NCBI GenBank assembly: GCA_018389105.1
Contig: JACATO010000691.1
Coordinates: forward strand, 1,077,501-1,141,500
Length of the DNA stretch: 64,000 bases
Reading direction: 5' to 3'
Source: Nautilus pompilius
Lineage: Eukaryota; Mollusca; Cephalopoda; Nautilida; Nautilidae
Shown here: positions 12,701-27,700 of the stretch, piece after piece
Numbering within the stretch: the stretch's first letter is position 1
Layout: each line of letters starts with the position of its first letter
Translations under genes and position numbers: made by a program
Notes under the pieces: generated by a model
Seen by the model: the letters and a program-made list of their open reading frames with translations, nothing else
Database searches by the model: none
What the model was told of the DNA's origin: nothing

Positions 12701-15700
12701 ATAACATATGCTGATACCATAATTGAGGACTGAATTGATTATATACATAAGTACATAGTATGTATTTAAATGTATATTAGTCTGCAACTGTTAGAAAATA
12801 TATGGATATCAAGTTTATACTGGAACATTGATCAGACATCTATCTGTTCCAACAGATTACACTCCTGGAATATTTTATTGGTAAATCCACAATCACCACC
12901 AAAAATGTGCAGCACTATAATAACTTGGTCACCTGTTATTGCAGAGTTACTCTGTTGCATAAAATAGTGAATAAAGACAGAGTAAAGTTTTCAATGCTGG
13001 TACTTTTTCAAGCCCACCTCTTAAAGCATGAACAACCATAACATCATCTAGCATTGAACCTATGAGATCTTTGTCATGGTCTAGTCCAGGTTTCCAGGAA
13101 ATGTCTTACAAAATGTAGCTTCTGACTACACCTTGTCCTATTGGACAAAGGGAATTCCTTATTATACACTACATGCCCTCCATAGTTAAGTTGGTAGAGA
13201 CAATGATAAATGGTTCTTTATCAATACAAAAGAAATGAGCCAATGTCAACAAGAGAATCTTGATTGTGGATGTAGTGAGTAATGACACATTCTTATGAAT
13301 CTATAAGAAAAATTGGGATCTTTGGCAATCTGACATTAGCCATATTCTGAACAATTTATAACACCTCAGGTAAATGGATAAATTGTGGGGGGTCTACTTG
13401 TTTTCAGCATGGTGGTAATGCATAAGGTTATCTGCCCACCTAGACACCCAATGTACACTTAATCACATCTGTATGTAAATTTCAGTCAGATACATTCGTT
13501 ACTGGGTGACCAAATTATTATGACAAAGTGTTTTGCATTATTTTAATAACCATTTTTATTCCTTTTTTTTTGATAATTTTTTTAAAAGCTGAAAGTTTAT
13601 GTGTAGGTCATTTAAGTTGGTTTAAAAAGGATTAATCAATAACAGAAATGCATGCTTATTATGAGTAAGAGCTAGAGGTCATTAATTTGATTTCATGTGA
13701 TTGGTTCCAGTTGATCATGGAGTGGGTTTTATATATAAAAATCACTAAAACTATCAGCCTGAAAATGTTTGTAAATTCAGCTCAGAGTTCATTTTTGTGA
13801 CATTTTAGTTCATATAAAATAGGGTTAAGAGAAATATCCAAATAAAAACTGCAAACAGAGTGGGTGGCAGTTACTCTGGAGAGCTATCATACAAGAACCA
13901 TAAATATAGTGCTAACGCATGAATAGGGTTAAACTTACATGTGCATTACACTCAATATGATCAAATCTGCATTACTCTAATACTCTTTTCACTTGTTGGA
14001 AGTTCTGATAGTCATTCCATTATCTGCAAGAACCTTATTCTGGATGAGATGATCAAGAAGATTATGGAGCTGCCATTTTGTTTTTATTGATGCATTCACT
14101 TAAGTTCTTCAAATTACATTTCCCCACCTTAATCTATTTAATGAAAGGTTCTCTTTAACTCCATCAGTCCCATTTCTTTTCCAATATATCTCCAGCAGCC
14201 AAATCAACTATTAAAGGATTTAAATTTTTCTTTTAAGTCGATGAAACATATCCAGACCCAATAAAGGGGGGGGGGGTGTTGAAGTATATTATTCGAAAGG
14301 TTTTTTAAAGAACCGACCACCAGGATTTAAAAAAAAAAAACGAAACAACAACTTTCTGCGAGCAAACCATCTCAGCATAGTGATGAGGCAGCTACAAAGA
14401 AATACAGATATTCTGAAAGGATGTCGGGACTTTAATCTTTATAAGAAAGTCTTTCTAAAAAAAAAAAAAAATAAAATCTACGTCCATTCATTTGTTAGAA
14501 ATATGTCAAAGTAATTTTTTTTCTTTTCAAACATTAGTAAAAATGCTTGCATTAAAAATACGACTATTAACCAATCAGTTTCTTTGGGAGTAAAATCATG
14601 TGACCTGATGCTGTGTTCAGGTTTTGAGCCATCAGGTGGTGTGGTTGTGCCGTGTAATACTGACATGGGGTAGATGCCAGCTTTGCCATGAGTAACATAG
14701 AATTATGACTAATCTCATGCTCAAGCAATAACTTATCAATGTTTAGAAAAGAAGTTGGATAATACAATCTCCTTACCATAGGAGATATGATAAAGACAAA
14801 AATGGCAGCATTTATGATTAAACCAAAAAAAAAGTGTAGCCTCTTACAAAATGGTAGATTAAAATCCCCATTTCACAAGAGTGGCATGGATTTTTATGAC
14901 CCATGATCACAAAGTTCACCAAGTATTAACCATAGAATAGACAACAACAAAGTAAAACATGTCTCAGACACCATGTAAGAAAATTAAGTAAAATCATTAT
15001 TAAATGAAACTAAGTTATTCTCACTTAATCTTTAGACTACACTAAAAATTCTCGCCAAGTTTTATGTTAGATAAAACTGAAGCCATCTGATTATAAACTG
15101 TCAAATCATTTGCTAGTTTAAATACTCAGTTTTCTTATGGTCAGTCTTTGTCAAAACCTCTCTCACACAAGCAAACACATACCTTCTCCAGAAGGTAGTT
15201 GCTGATATGTCCACCAACAGGATCACCTTTAAAATCAAAGTTGATGTCCATGTATTTTCCAAAACGGCTAGAGTTATCATTTCGGTTTGTCTTTGCATTG
15301 CCAAAAGCCTCCAAGATGCAGTTGGATTTTATCAGAATATCTTTCACCCTGAAAAATAAGCAAATGAGAAAATTCTTTGACAAGACTTTTTCTTCTTAAT
15401 TTATATACAATTATGCTTCTGATTACACTCTAAGGTCCCTTAAAGTTGTTGAAAATTTTTAATAGGTGATATTTCTTAACTTAGATAAGTTGATTTGTAA
15501 GCAAATGGAAGCGCAGCAATGAACATAAGTGGAGGACATTGAGGACTTGGTAGTACCAAGTTTATGGGTATTTATTTCCTGGTATATTTTCCCTGATATT
15601 ATGACATTTAGACTGCTGTCTGGCTGTAGCCTAGACCAGAATATGGCATTTTTAGTGATTTGCAAAATTATTTTTAAAATTAAGAAAATCCCTTAAAAAC

Positions 15701-18700
15701 AGTGACATAAAAATGTTTGGAAAGTATGCAAAAACTCTAATGACCCTGCATTCTAACAGGCATTATCTTCAGATTAGAAAGGAATAAAATTGCTGAATGG
15801 TTAAGGAAAAGAAAGACTGCGCTAGAGTATTTTAGCATTTTCCAATTTGCTTGCAAGATTCTTACAGAAAACATACAACAAATACATCATAGAACTTTTG
15901 TTCTAGGTTGTTCTGAAATGTGGCATTTGATGCGTTTCCCAGAAGAACACTTTGAAAGCAGAAAGGAAAAAAACAAGTAGTTAAAAATTTTTTTATTATC
16001 CTATACTATACCGAAATTAGTTCAAAAACTCGGGTGATCTACCTGGTGTTTTTCTGCCTGTCTGTTGTTAAACTTACGTTGATTTCCACTCTTATTTTCA
16101 AGTGAAACAAACAAACATTCTAACGAAACTTTAATGCCTTCATCCGACATAGGGAACTCGCTCATAAATTTGGAATTTTTTGATAAAATGCTGAATTTAA
16201 ATTCCACAGTAGAAGTTAGTTGCGATAACATATCAGAATCTAAACACGATCTGCATTTAAACTGACAGCTGATGTTCCCATGTTAATAAGGCTATCTTTA
16301 GCAAGGTAACATCTGTAGGCAAATAAATTAAGACTTAAATTGGATTATCAATGTAAAGCATTTGTTTACCACCCCATTACTGGGTGTCTAGAGGAAACAT
16401 TCTTTTTTTCTTTGTAATGTCACCACTACCAGCCTTCATAGGAACATCACATAGACATTTTTTTTTTTAAATATACAATGTAAGAATCTGGGGAAATGGG
16501 ATTTCCTACAATTTAACCGAGTTTCACTTCCCGCCTCAAACTACCCTGAATCAACTTAACTACTAATTTTTTTTTAAAATTAATCTTTTAATAAAACCTT
16601 TGCACTTAAAATTTCAAAATTTTTCCAAAGGGAGAGGACATTTAAGATTACTGAAAACAGTTTTAAAAACTACTTCATAACTTCTTACCCTGCTACCAAG
16701 ATTTTAAAATCATGTTAGTGACTACAAATCAAGACAGCCAGACAGAGTAAAAGGAGACTGGTCAGAACGATCGCAATCTTAATAAACCATTATGATAAAA
16801 GGAAGAACCAGGTTTATTTTCTTAAAATATGCAGCACAATGCTTCACTTGCAGGAGCCAACATTGTGCATGGTTTCTTCTGAAATAATCTGCACCTAAAA
16901 AGGATTTCACTGACAGCTTCAGTACTGGTCGTCCATTTACATCAACCCTGTTATCCTATGTGGCTCTGAATAGTGCTCTTTACAGGTATTAATTGCCTTC
17001 TACAAACAATTACTGAAAATTTCTGCACACCTATTTGCTCAAATTAAAATAAACTCATTAACTGCCACGATTGAAGAAATATTAAAACACCAATTATCAA
17101 ATGAAAATGAACTAGTTCATCGAAATCAGTTACAGAATTATGGCGGCTGAGCGGAGCTGCTCTGTACCACATGAACATGCCAAAAACGTCTAGCAGCAGT
17201 AGAGATGAATTAGAAAGACCTTTGAATAATAGTAGTTCCTTAATCCATGAGTCGGACTTGTACACAATTGATGAAACCAACCAGCCTGCACAAATCATCA
17301 TTGTCTGTCTGACCTCTAATAATAATCTGCATCCATAAAAACAATAGTAGTTTGTTGCATAACACCAATATTCCTTTAGATTTTAGTCAGTTTAGGGTGA
17401 CAGAAAATTAATCTAAAGATCTCCTATTTGTGTCACTAAAAAAACAGTAACTCAGTAAACATGGGACTCGGGAAGGCACCTGCTGTAAAAAAGTTCTGAC
17501 TGAAACCAGCGAATTTTAAAAAAAAATTTAAATTACAGGAAAGATCTGAGGTGAACCTTTTTTTTTATATATATAAAGAAATACAAAATTTTCAGAGTCC
17601 CAGTATAATATACAGTCCATATAAAGAAAGCTGATGGTACATCCTTTGATCCTGTTATTTTAGTAAAATAAAATTCTGTATTATCTACCTTGTATTTTGT
17701 TATTAGCCAAAACTATCAGCATTATGCAAAAAAAAAAAAAAAAAATGATGACACAATATGTAATAAATAATAAGTTACGTGTTTATTCATATCAAGTGTA
17801 GAAGACTTGCAAAAGGCTGCCACATTAATCAGTGTGTCACAGTAAACAAGTGCAGTATCATAAAAAAGTAACTACGACAGGTGAAGTAAGAAGCATGATC
17901 TCCAGCTGTGTTAACTTCTTATTTTTATTACTTCAGTTTTATCCTATCATAATAATATAAAAATTGTTATTGCTCCACAGTTTCTGTTTAAATAAGCATT
18001 TATTTAAAATGTGCAATTTTAGAAGCAATTCAGAAAAGGAAATGTCAATAAAAGATTTCAGTTTTCTTTCAGATCAGATTTCATCAAAATCGTATAGTAA
18101 TTTTAAATTGGAAATGGAACTGTCCAGTTAAATTTTTGGGGACTGAAATTTATACTAATTATGACTGAGAAAAAGTAACATCTAATAATCTAGGTGGTGC
18201 AATATTCTGCTGTAAAAACTACTAGACTGATACAGGTGAGAGCCAGAATTAGAACCTACAGTTTGCCCTCCTGGGCATGATGTTTATTCATTTTTTACAC
18301 CAGCTGGCCATGTGGGTTTTTCCCACCCCTAAAAACAAAGAGTTCTAGTAGGGACTTCCACTATGTCCCTTCATTCCGCACAACTACATGAGTTCTGAGG
18401 TGGATATCAGCGATTCATACAATCTGCATGAGATGGTATGGGAAAGATGGACTGGGCAACCATTTCCACTTCTTTCCTGGTGGCTGCCAGTATCTCTAAT
18501 AAAACTTTGGAGATAAGGAAATCAGTATCTGTATCAAGTGAAAATACAAGATCTAAGCATCCATAATGGGTCAGCAGGAAAGACTGAATCCAAAACCCTC
18601 ACTTCCAAATAAATGTAAAAAAAAAAAAAAAAAAAGCTCTGCTATAGATACAATTCTGTCAGTATCCATAATACTTTAAAGGGGTGTAGGCCTATTGCTC

Positions 18701-21700
18701 CTGGTATTTTGCCCCCCCCCAGGCCTATTGCCCATCCACCCCCAAGGTATTTTGCCCATTTACATAACTTAATGGTCTACATCATGGAGTATGTTGAGTC
18801 TGTTTGTGGAGGAAATAAGCTAGTTCTTGATGGATATATTTAGCCTGAGCAGAATATCCTTGTATATGGTGTGATATCATATGAATGTGAACAGCAAAGG
18901 CTAGCAATATGCAAGGCTAAGGTGAAGGTTCATGATGGTTAAGTTGTTGGCAAACTCCACGAGCATACTCATGCTCCAGATGCCCCAAGATCAGAAATGT
19001 TGCATGTTCATAATGCTATGAAGCGCAAAGCGATAGATTGTGAAATGATCTGCTGTGCTGTTTTCTCACCATCTGTATCATCCATATCTGAAGCTGCCTC
19101 TGAACAACTTCCAGCTATCCGTGTGATCCAATGTACCATTCGTAAGCAAAGACAACTTCTGGGAACTCTTATCCTATTCCAACCGACCTTGATGAGCTAA
19201 TCATACCTGAATGGTACAAGGTAACAATTCTAATGATGTCATCACATTAATTATATGAACCCAAACTTACGATAACATTTAAGTAAATATATTATTTGTT
19301 GCCTGTATGTGTAAGTTACCCAGGTCAGAACTGACTTAGATAATAACTTCAGAAGTTGTCTTCCTGATTAATTTCATTGCTGCTTTCTTTCCTGCTAACT
19401 TATTGGATTAGCCATTCTCTTTCTTATGTATCACATGTTGCTGGAAATGCAACAATAATGATAACAATGAGAAAGAAATATGAATTTCCATTTTCACAGG
19501 TTACTCTACAGGTGATCGCTTTCTTCAATATGACAGCAACAACACAAACCACTGTGTTCTATTATTTACATCTAATGCCTCCTTGACTCTGCTCCAAAAC
19601 TCTGATGATTAGGTTTGCTGATGATACTTTTAAGGTCGTCCTAGAGCTTTTCTATCAGCTATCCACCATCCATGCCGGGAATGAACACTACATAACCCCG
19701 TGTATTATGCCTTAGCGAGAAGCCACACACACACCAGTGTTCTGCAACAACTGCTCAACATCAAACCACAACTGAATCCCAGTTCAATGACTGACTAACT
19801 TTGGATCTGCTGCTACCAATGCTACATACACCATCTTCCCAGATGCAACCAAGAAAGGATGTTTCTACACCTCTCCCAGTGTATGTACCAGCAAAGTCCA
19901 GGAAGCTGGTCTACAAAAGTTGTACACAGAAAAAAGTGACTTTTCGATATCAGTTCACATGCTACTGGCACTTGCCTTTGTTCCAGATGAAGAGATCATT
20001 GATGCTTTTGAGATGTTGCAGGAAGAGAGAGCTACCAGAAGAGGCCATGGTAATTTGTGACTACTCTGAGGGCACAGTCATAGGCTGTTAATGTGGTCTT
20101 CGTCGCCATCGATGACAGCCAAGGTTTCCAATCTCTCTTTGGAACATGCATGACAGAACTGAAAGAGATTTGCCATGCACCTAACTGATGTTTCAATTAA
20201 CCGGATGACTGCTGGTCACCCACCTGCACCACAATGCAAGCGACACCAGAAAAATAGGCAATCCATCAGAACAATTGTTGGAACGTATGAGAACAGACAT
20301 ATAATGGATTATCTCATGGTATTGCCCACAATATCTCATTTTTTTTTTTTTAGTGTTGGCATATTATCTCAACAATTTTTCTTACCTTACTTGACATATT
20401 TAGTAACTATGTATACTTTATGGCTAATAAAAAAAAATAAATAAGTTGTTGCTTTAATTCAAAATTTGTTGGGGCAAAAGTCCAGGGGGCAACAGGGGAG
20501 CCTGATCCTCTTTAAAGGAGGAAGATGACTGCTATTAGTAAAGCACTGACCATGACAACAAGTAGGTAGTACAAGTTTACCTTTCCACTTCCTTCTGTTG
20601 ACTGATGTTGGTCACAGCTGCAATGTACTTCATGATGATTTTTGATGCTTCCGTCTTACCAGAGCCACTTTCTCCTACAAAAATAAATATTACAAATTAA
20701 CTAGCTGCTTTGTATTGAAAATATGCAATAAAAAGAATATGTCATTTGTTCTTCCTTATCCCATGTTCATTATGATATAGCTTATTGATAATCATCTCAG
20801 ATTTTTGATAGACATAGTATTTTGATGCATTAATACACGGAAAGGTGTGTTATAGTGTTACTTATTATACTTAGCTCCCAACTTTTTAATTTTTTTTTTT
20901 AAACCAAGCTTAAAATTTCTTCCATCCATTTATAATCTCATAAGTTCTTGCATTGCCAGCTTTAAGCTTGAGTGCACAATCCTTGGTCCTCGTGTTCTGG
21001 GTTCATATCAGAACATCCTACAGATCTCGAAGGTATGCATGAACCATTTATGGGAATCTGAGAAATCTTTACTTCAGATAAGATTGCTATAGAAACATCT
21101 GAGTATGAGGGGGTCATCATTTTTATTATTGGTATACACCGTCCATCCTCTGGTAAGCTGATCAACAAAATCCCTCAGCTCTCAACCGCAACATGGTAAG
21201 GGAGTGATAACAGTTGGGGATTGTCATCTAGGACAATGCCATCAGAGAGCTTGATCCTAATTTGGGGGGGTGGTGCAGGAGAAGGATTTGGATGCCCAAG
21301 TCAGTCCAAGCAAAGCAGACCAGTAGTTAAAATAAAACTATGAGAGGAGGGCTAAAATAAATGCAAGCACCAAAACCACATAAGAAAATTTCTAGTCAGG
21401 AGTTTTGGACACAGTAACACAATCAACTCTAGATGGTCTACCAGCCTTCTTTAAGCCGCATTGTTGGAAAGACAGGCATATTAAAAAATTTACTCCTGCC
21501 AGAAATTAAACTATCAGTTTCACAAAATATGAAAAAAATTATATTAAATCAAATAAATATTTGTCAGATCCTGGGAGAGTGGGTACTTTCTGTTTAGGCA
21601 TACTGGAATAAAGCAAGCCAACCTACTCAGGTACGATCTTCATTCATAGTAATTCTAGAACAGCATTCAATGCAGAGACGGCATGTTTACATGCAGGGGT

Positions 21701-24700
21701 CGCAAGAAAAGGAAAAGCCCAACTTAAACTCTTCATTTTTAGATGTCAGAAGAGAGTGGAGTGCTCAGAGGTAACCCATGCAGTGGGAAGAAGCCAAACC
21801 AAGCCAGGAATCAAACTATAGTCCCCACCCCTGGCAGTTTAGTGGTCTAAACACAAGGCCACTCATTGGCTGCCCTTATTTACATAGTCTAACTCTAATT
21901 TTAAATGATATTGCTTACAGACAAAGACAATTTTTATTGGGGTTTCAAAAATAAAAGTAAAATAGCAAAGAAATACATGGCAAAGGCTGCTGCGAAAACT
22001 CTTCAGCCACAAAAGACAGGTTTAGTCATGGATATTCAACATGTGCATCATATTTACATAACTGAAGCAATCTTTCACACTGTATCATATACACACACAT
22101 ACAACATTGGCTATGCAAGGCTAGAGAGGAGGCGACACCAGCACTCCCTAATTACTTACTTTTCAGAGCAAGCCAGGAAGAGGACATGAAACATTAGCTA
22201 TATGTCTGAGGTTAACAATAAATAATCCCCTAATTACTTTTTCAGTGTAAGCTGTAGCTCTAGAGATAAAACGTTTACAAAAACATTTTTTAAAAAGTCA
22301 CTGGCTAAACAATAAATTAACCCTGGAACCTTGAAGGACCAAATCAAGATCCCAAGCAAGACCTTTCATCTTCTTACTCCTAAAAACCAGAGAAGGGGGA
22401 GCGAAACTATCTTGAGTCTTAAAAGAGCAAGGATTTTTATCTTAAGAAAAAGCATCATTGTACGTAAAACTTCAAAAATTTTGCATAAAATTATCATTTA
22501 CAGAGTTCAGGTTTCTAATTAAGCCACCTACCTACCTAAGAGAGAGAAAGAGAGAGTCAAAACCAAAAATCAAAATGTCAACAAACAGCTCCATTGCTTG
22601 TGATTCTGATAAAAAAAATAACTTTAGTACGTCAGTGTGACAACTTGTTTAGAAAATCTTATGCAAGAAAATGTGAAAAGAGGAAAAACAATAAAACATC
22701 ACCACCAGGGTGTTTTTTTTATTATGCACAACAATTAAGTGTATATATCATAATGAAGCATAAACTAAGCAATTAAGACAAAGTACTTGGCATAGGATCT
22801 GATGACACAAGTGTCATGCATGCCCTTGACACCTACGACACCTCCTTCACCGAACAGTTTTTCAACAGCTTGCATTCTGTACATTTTTTATTTTCCAGAT
22901 AAATGACAGGTGGTTTGGTTCACCTGATAATTTTACATTAAAAAAAATTTTTTTTTTTTTAAAAATCAGTGTAAAATGATGTGAACTTCCAAATTTATTT
23001 GAGAAACAATTGTACTTTATGGAGTTTCAGAATGCGCCATTAGTTCTACATGAGTTGGGTGGGGGGATACGAGATTAAGAACATCAAAAGAAAGCTCTCT
23101 GAATAAATTAACATTCTGCAAGTGCAGGCAGATGAGTGACAATGTGCTATTGGTGAACGTCAGAAGAGCGGTGCTGATTGATGGATCTACCTCCAACCCT
23201 CTTCCAAGATTGTGTGAAGCACCGAGCTCCTGTCACAGCAGCACTCATGGAGTTGTGCAGAATGGTTGACATGGCAAAAGGCTCCACTAAAGATGTGGGA
23301 GGAAGCCAACGTAGCTAGCTGGCTGATAAGGGAGAGCAAAAAGAAACAGGGCCAAAGAGATAGGACCGGATCAGTTCGACATGACGAAAAAGTGAACTCA
23401 GGTCCAATAGTCTACCATTCTGCAGAAGAGATGGTAGACTTGATCCATCCCCCTTCTTTAAGAACACTAATTCTGCATATGCTAATTAGGTATCATAAGT
23501 TTATTAATAAATACACAAGGGAATTTTTCAAGGTAATGCTTTTTATTTGATCAGAGCTCTCAAATTGGAAGTTTCACTTTCCCCTTCTAATCATGAAGGT
23601 AGAAAATAAAACAACAAATAGCAGCCGCACATTGTCAATCAGACCACTGTACTTGGCCATCCACCGAGATACACTTCCATTTAGTGATGTCTCAAAATAA
23701 AAGCAATTTACACACCTGTACGAAGATGACAGAAAGGAAATGGCTCAGATTAGAAAAAAAAAGATGAAAGTAAAATTATCTCCTCATGCAATGCCAATAG
23801 AAATGTAAAACAGGTGCATTGATACTTCCTTCCCAGTCAAGATGTAAAGCTATTTGTATTTGCTTTCTTTTGTAAACTTAGGGTTTTTCAATACCTGTGA
23901 TAAGAAAGACGTGGAGAAGGATGTGTCAGCCCCATATAACTTCATGTATTTTTACACCCTGAAATATTCAGAAAGCCGCTGCTATTTGAAAAGTGACATC
24001 CAACCATCAACTAAATATTACATTTGAAAGATGGTTGTAAGATACTTTGAAAATAAACAAACCCAAGGCAGGTTAGCTACGAACACCTGGTAAAACATCA
24101 ATTTTATATTAAACTATTAAGTGACAATAGTGCATTTGTATAATAAATTAAATTTAGAGAGAGAAAAAGTGGAATATCTTGCCAAATATTTGCAAAGATC
24201 TTTGCAAAATCCTACTGAATGACAGCTTTGCATATAAATAATAAAAGCATTAAAGGACACCTTTACCAAAATTTAATATTGCAATCTTAAAATCAGGCTA
24301 AAGTTACAAGATCACAGAAAATAAAGTTCTCTTCCTTCAATTTCCAGAACTTGTTTAGCAGTAGAAATGTGAATTAAAAAAAAAATTGCTAATAATTATG
24401 GTCAATATTAACGATAGAAAATTGTCAAGAGAATAAATCAAAAACATAAGCAGATAACAGAAGTATGCAAAAACTGCTATTCCATTTTTAGCATTTAAAT
24501 ACCATAAAAACCATGCATGCTTGTTCAACCATCACCTGTTTGTATCTCTAAAGAGCAATAACTTTCCTGAATAGGTTCCTGCCCCAGATTTCAAAAACAA
24601 GAAGTTATAGAGCATTTCAAGGCAAACATGCAAAAAGAGACTAGCAACTGTCACTAAAACCAACATTTCTGATCTTGCTTATAGAAATAACAACATTGCT

Positions 24701-27700
24701 GAAAACAATTTAACCAAACGTTATACAGCTGTGGTTATGGTAAAATATGACATTTATTTGATATGTATTATGATCAACTGCTGGAAGTTATCATGAAACA
24801 GAATTACTGCTGTTGAGATTTGACATACATTAAGCAACCTGCCATATTAATTTAGCTATCCTCAAACGAACGCATGCTTGTAGCGTGATCATGTACTAAA
24901 GAAATTCAAATAAAACCTGGCAGAAATATAATTTCTGTAATCATTTCTAGCTACTAGGTTTCATTTGGATGTTCCCTTCATATATATACGTGTCTGTCCA
25001 AAAAATGAGCAGATAACCAGCGTACACTATCAGAGTTCTGCAAATAGGCAAGTCCTGCAATATTTCTCCATTTAGGCAAGGTCATGTTATAGGCTGTTCA
25101 GAGTGCAGCCACCAGAGCCAATGACAAAGATTTAAACATTTCTCATGAATTTGTGGCTAATATCATTGCAAGGTTTACCGAGGTGAATCTCCCTGCTGCA
25201 ATGAAGTGACTTAGCCAAGGCATTCAACAATAGAGAGACTCGTACTAGAAATTCTTTGCTTAGCAACTGGGTCCCCAGAAAAGAATAACCCATGTCTATG
25301 GACTGGTACAGAAGAGCAAGAAGAATCCAAGCTCTGGAAGGCTTGCCAAACCAAGTCAGTCTCCAACAGATATTGAACACCCGTTGTGCAGGCATTTTGA
25401 AGGACACTATTCTCCACACTAGGCCAACTAATGCCAACATTAAAAATCTTTTCAAAAAGCTGTGTGCACAGGTCACTATAGTGGATGGTAAAATGCAAAA
25501 CTTCATCCCTTCCTCACCATTCTGCTTATGATAGTCAATGTTACACTTGAATCACTTTTTTCCTCTAAAAAGCTTTAAAGTAACAACAGTGGTCCTAATA
25601 TCTAACTAGAGAACATTAGAGAACCCATCAAAACAAACCTTAAGCAATATAGTGTCTGAATAATTGAAGAACGAAAAACAAAAGAAAATGAAGCTATTGA
25701 TCTTGCACATCAGATTAGAGAAAATTTTTTATCGAAAATAGTAAAACAATTGCCAATAATCCTTGTTAGTTTGTGGCCAGGTGACGAATATTGTCTGTTC
25801 ATATAGGAATGTTTTATTTTCAAAAGCAATGGATACGAGTGAACTGAAAATGGTTAACCAAGTCTCTCTAACTCCTAAAATAATCAACTCAATTACACAT
25901 TTCCCTTCCTTTTCTAAAAGCATATTTTAGTCTTGGGAATCTCTTTTATGCATTAGTTTATAGAATAAAATTTTTTTAATTTTGAAAAACTGTCTGCTGA
26001 TTAGTCAAACATTCAATTTTAAAAGACTCCATCAACAAAGTTTGATTTAAAAAAACCTGATGTATGAAGGTGTACACAGAGAGATGAGTTAACAGCAATA
26101 GGTTAGAAGGAAAACCTGACAAAGGTTTCCAAAACTTCAAAATACACAAGAATTTTGAGTATGTGAAAATAAATTCTTTCACAAAGGCCATAATTATAGG
26201 ATGGCTAAAGTTATCAGCCCATCATAATACCAGAAAGGTCTTTTTTGTCTTTTTCCCAGTAATATAATTGTGTTAAATGTAATTCTCTAACCAGTGGTAA
26301 TGATTAACAGACAGTACAGATCAATTTGAAGATTATATTGCTAAGCAATTTCTTTTCCTTGCATGCCATCAAAAAAAAAAAGAAAGATGAACTCAGTAAG
26401 CTAAGCATTAGCTACAAATTAAAACAAAATTGTGTGTAATATTGATGTTGTATTCTACTAATCAACTAGAATCATGCAATTCAAGTGCATTGGTGATGAG
26501 TTTGTTTACCCCGATTTTTCAAGTGTTGCATGTTTAGTAAAATTCTGATACAGAAAATTCACCTTTTCCTATTTGAACGCAATAAAATTCCTGCAGTTTA
26601 TACAGAAGAGTAAGGTACAAGTCAAATCACAACCCAGTGTTTCTTTTAACAATAGTTTCAGCTCATCATACCATCTTAATTCATCCTTGGTTTTTCAGTG
26701 TTTATGCAATTTATAAAAAACAAATTATTCACTTTAATTTTAACAAACTTAATAAATAAGTTGCCTTTCCCTTCCCAAAAACACTCAGTGTGAAGAGGAG
26801 ACTGACGCCACACTTATCTATTAGTTCCTCCCTTGTTCTTGTTAGTGACCATTGCCACTCAGGAAGGAAACGTGTTTGACTCATCTGTGAATAATTTTCA
26901 AATCCACCAAACAATTTCCTTCTTTTCTTTTTCAAAAGCAAGTTGAGGGGAAGTTTTAATTCACAAGTTAATTCAGTCATCTTAACTTTTTACTTCTAGT
27001 TAAAAATTAACTTTCCATCTTTACGTGCCATGGTGTTCCAGAAGTATGAAGTGGGGAGGTTCAAGAAGTCAAGTCCAATTCTAGAAGCATTAAAAGTCTT
27101 TTAGTGGTCATTTGTCTGGATTCGGCTTCTTTTCTTAGTAGAAAAATAAACATTCTTTGAAATAAAGATTCAGATCTTAGATGTGACAAACTGATATAAA
27201 CCTGAAGCTAAAGAGTTTCTAAATGTTTATAAATTAGCTAGTAGACACCCTGAAGCATGACAGATGAATGTCAGGTCTGCCTGTCTGAGAGAAAGAGAAC
27301 AGACATGCAAATTGAGAGATGAAATAACCAATCAATGAGCTAAATCGACTTTCTTGCATTTTTAAAGAAATGAATAAATTAAACGCACAGTAATCTGACC
27401 AGAAGGCACATCCATTCTAGATAATGTGAAAGGTCAAATTCAATTTGACCAAAGACTATGGGCTACCAGCACGTTGTTGGTAGTCACTGCAAACTCAAAA
27501 GTCACGTCAAAAGATTAACTATTTCAATGCTCAACATTTATGGAGAATGAGAGATCAGTGGCAAAACTGCACACAATGATTGGCTTTAAGGCGACTATTT
27601 CATTTTCTTTTGCACATCACTTCTAGAAAAATGACTGTCTGCCTCGGCTGTGATAATGATCAGGTAGATACTGAGCAAGTTCACCTCTTTTAGAGCATCA

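Larger units (their letters stand above)
10229..15182. other. Myosin intron 4
   Basis: 4.95-kb intron holding the 2.4-kb GA/CAGA satellite (10301-12696) and a terminal-inverted-repeat element (12917-13521). The remainder (13522-15182) is AT-rich with a G run near 14268 and shows nothing recognisable. Confidence 0.75.
15349..20580. other. Myosin intron 3
   Basis: 5.2-kb intron with a FLYWCH/MULE transposon (18674-20518) and a SINE-like copy (18235-18350). The stretch 15349-18230 is AT-rich with poly-A runs and no identifiable element. Confidence 0.7.

Noticed and set aside
10171-12787. Open frames of 849, 833 and 506 codons on the minus strand and several on the plus strand
   Set aside because: They are translations of the GA/CAGA satellite, giving only Ser-Leu-Cys-Val-His or Arg-Glu-Asp-Gln-Ser text; open because the repeat lacks stop codons.
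18997-19200. 67-codon plus frame as a small gene
   Set aside because: It lies inside the MULE and continues the FLYWCH-transposase order with stops on both sides.
25132-25531. 124-codon minus and 79-codon plus open frames
   Set aside because: No domain, overlapping on both strands, and the stretch shares blocks with the SINE-like family; likely repeat sequence.
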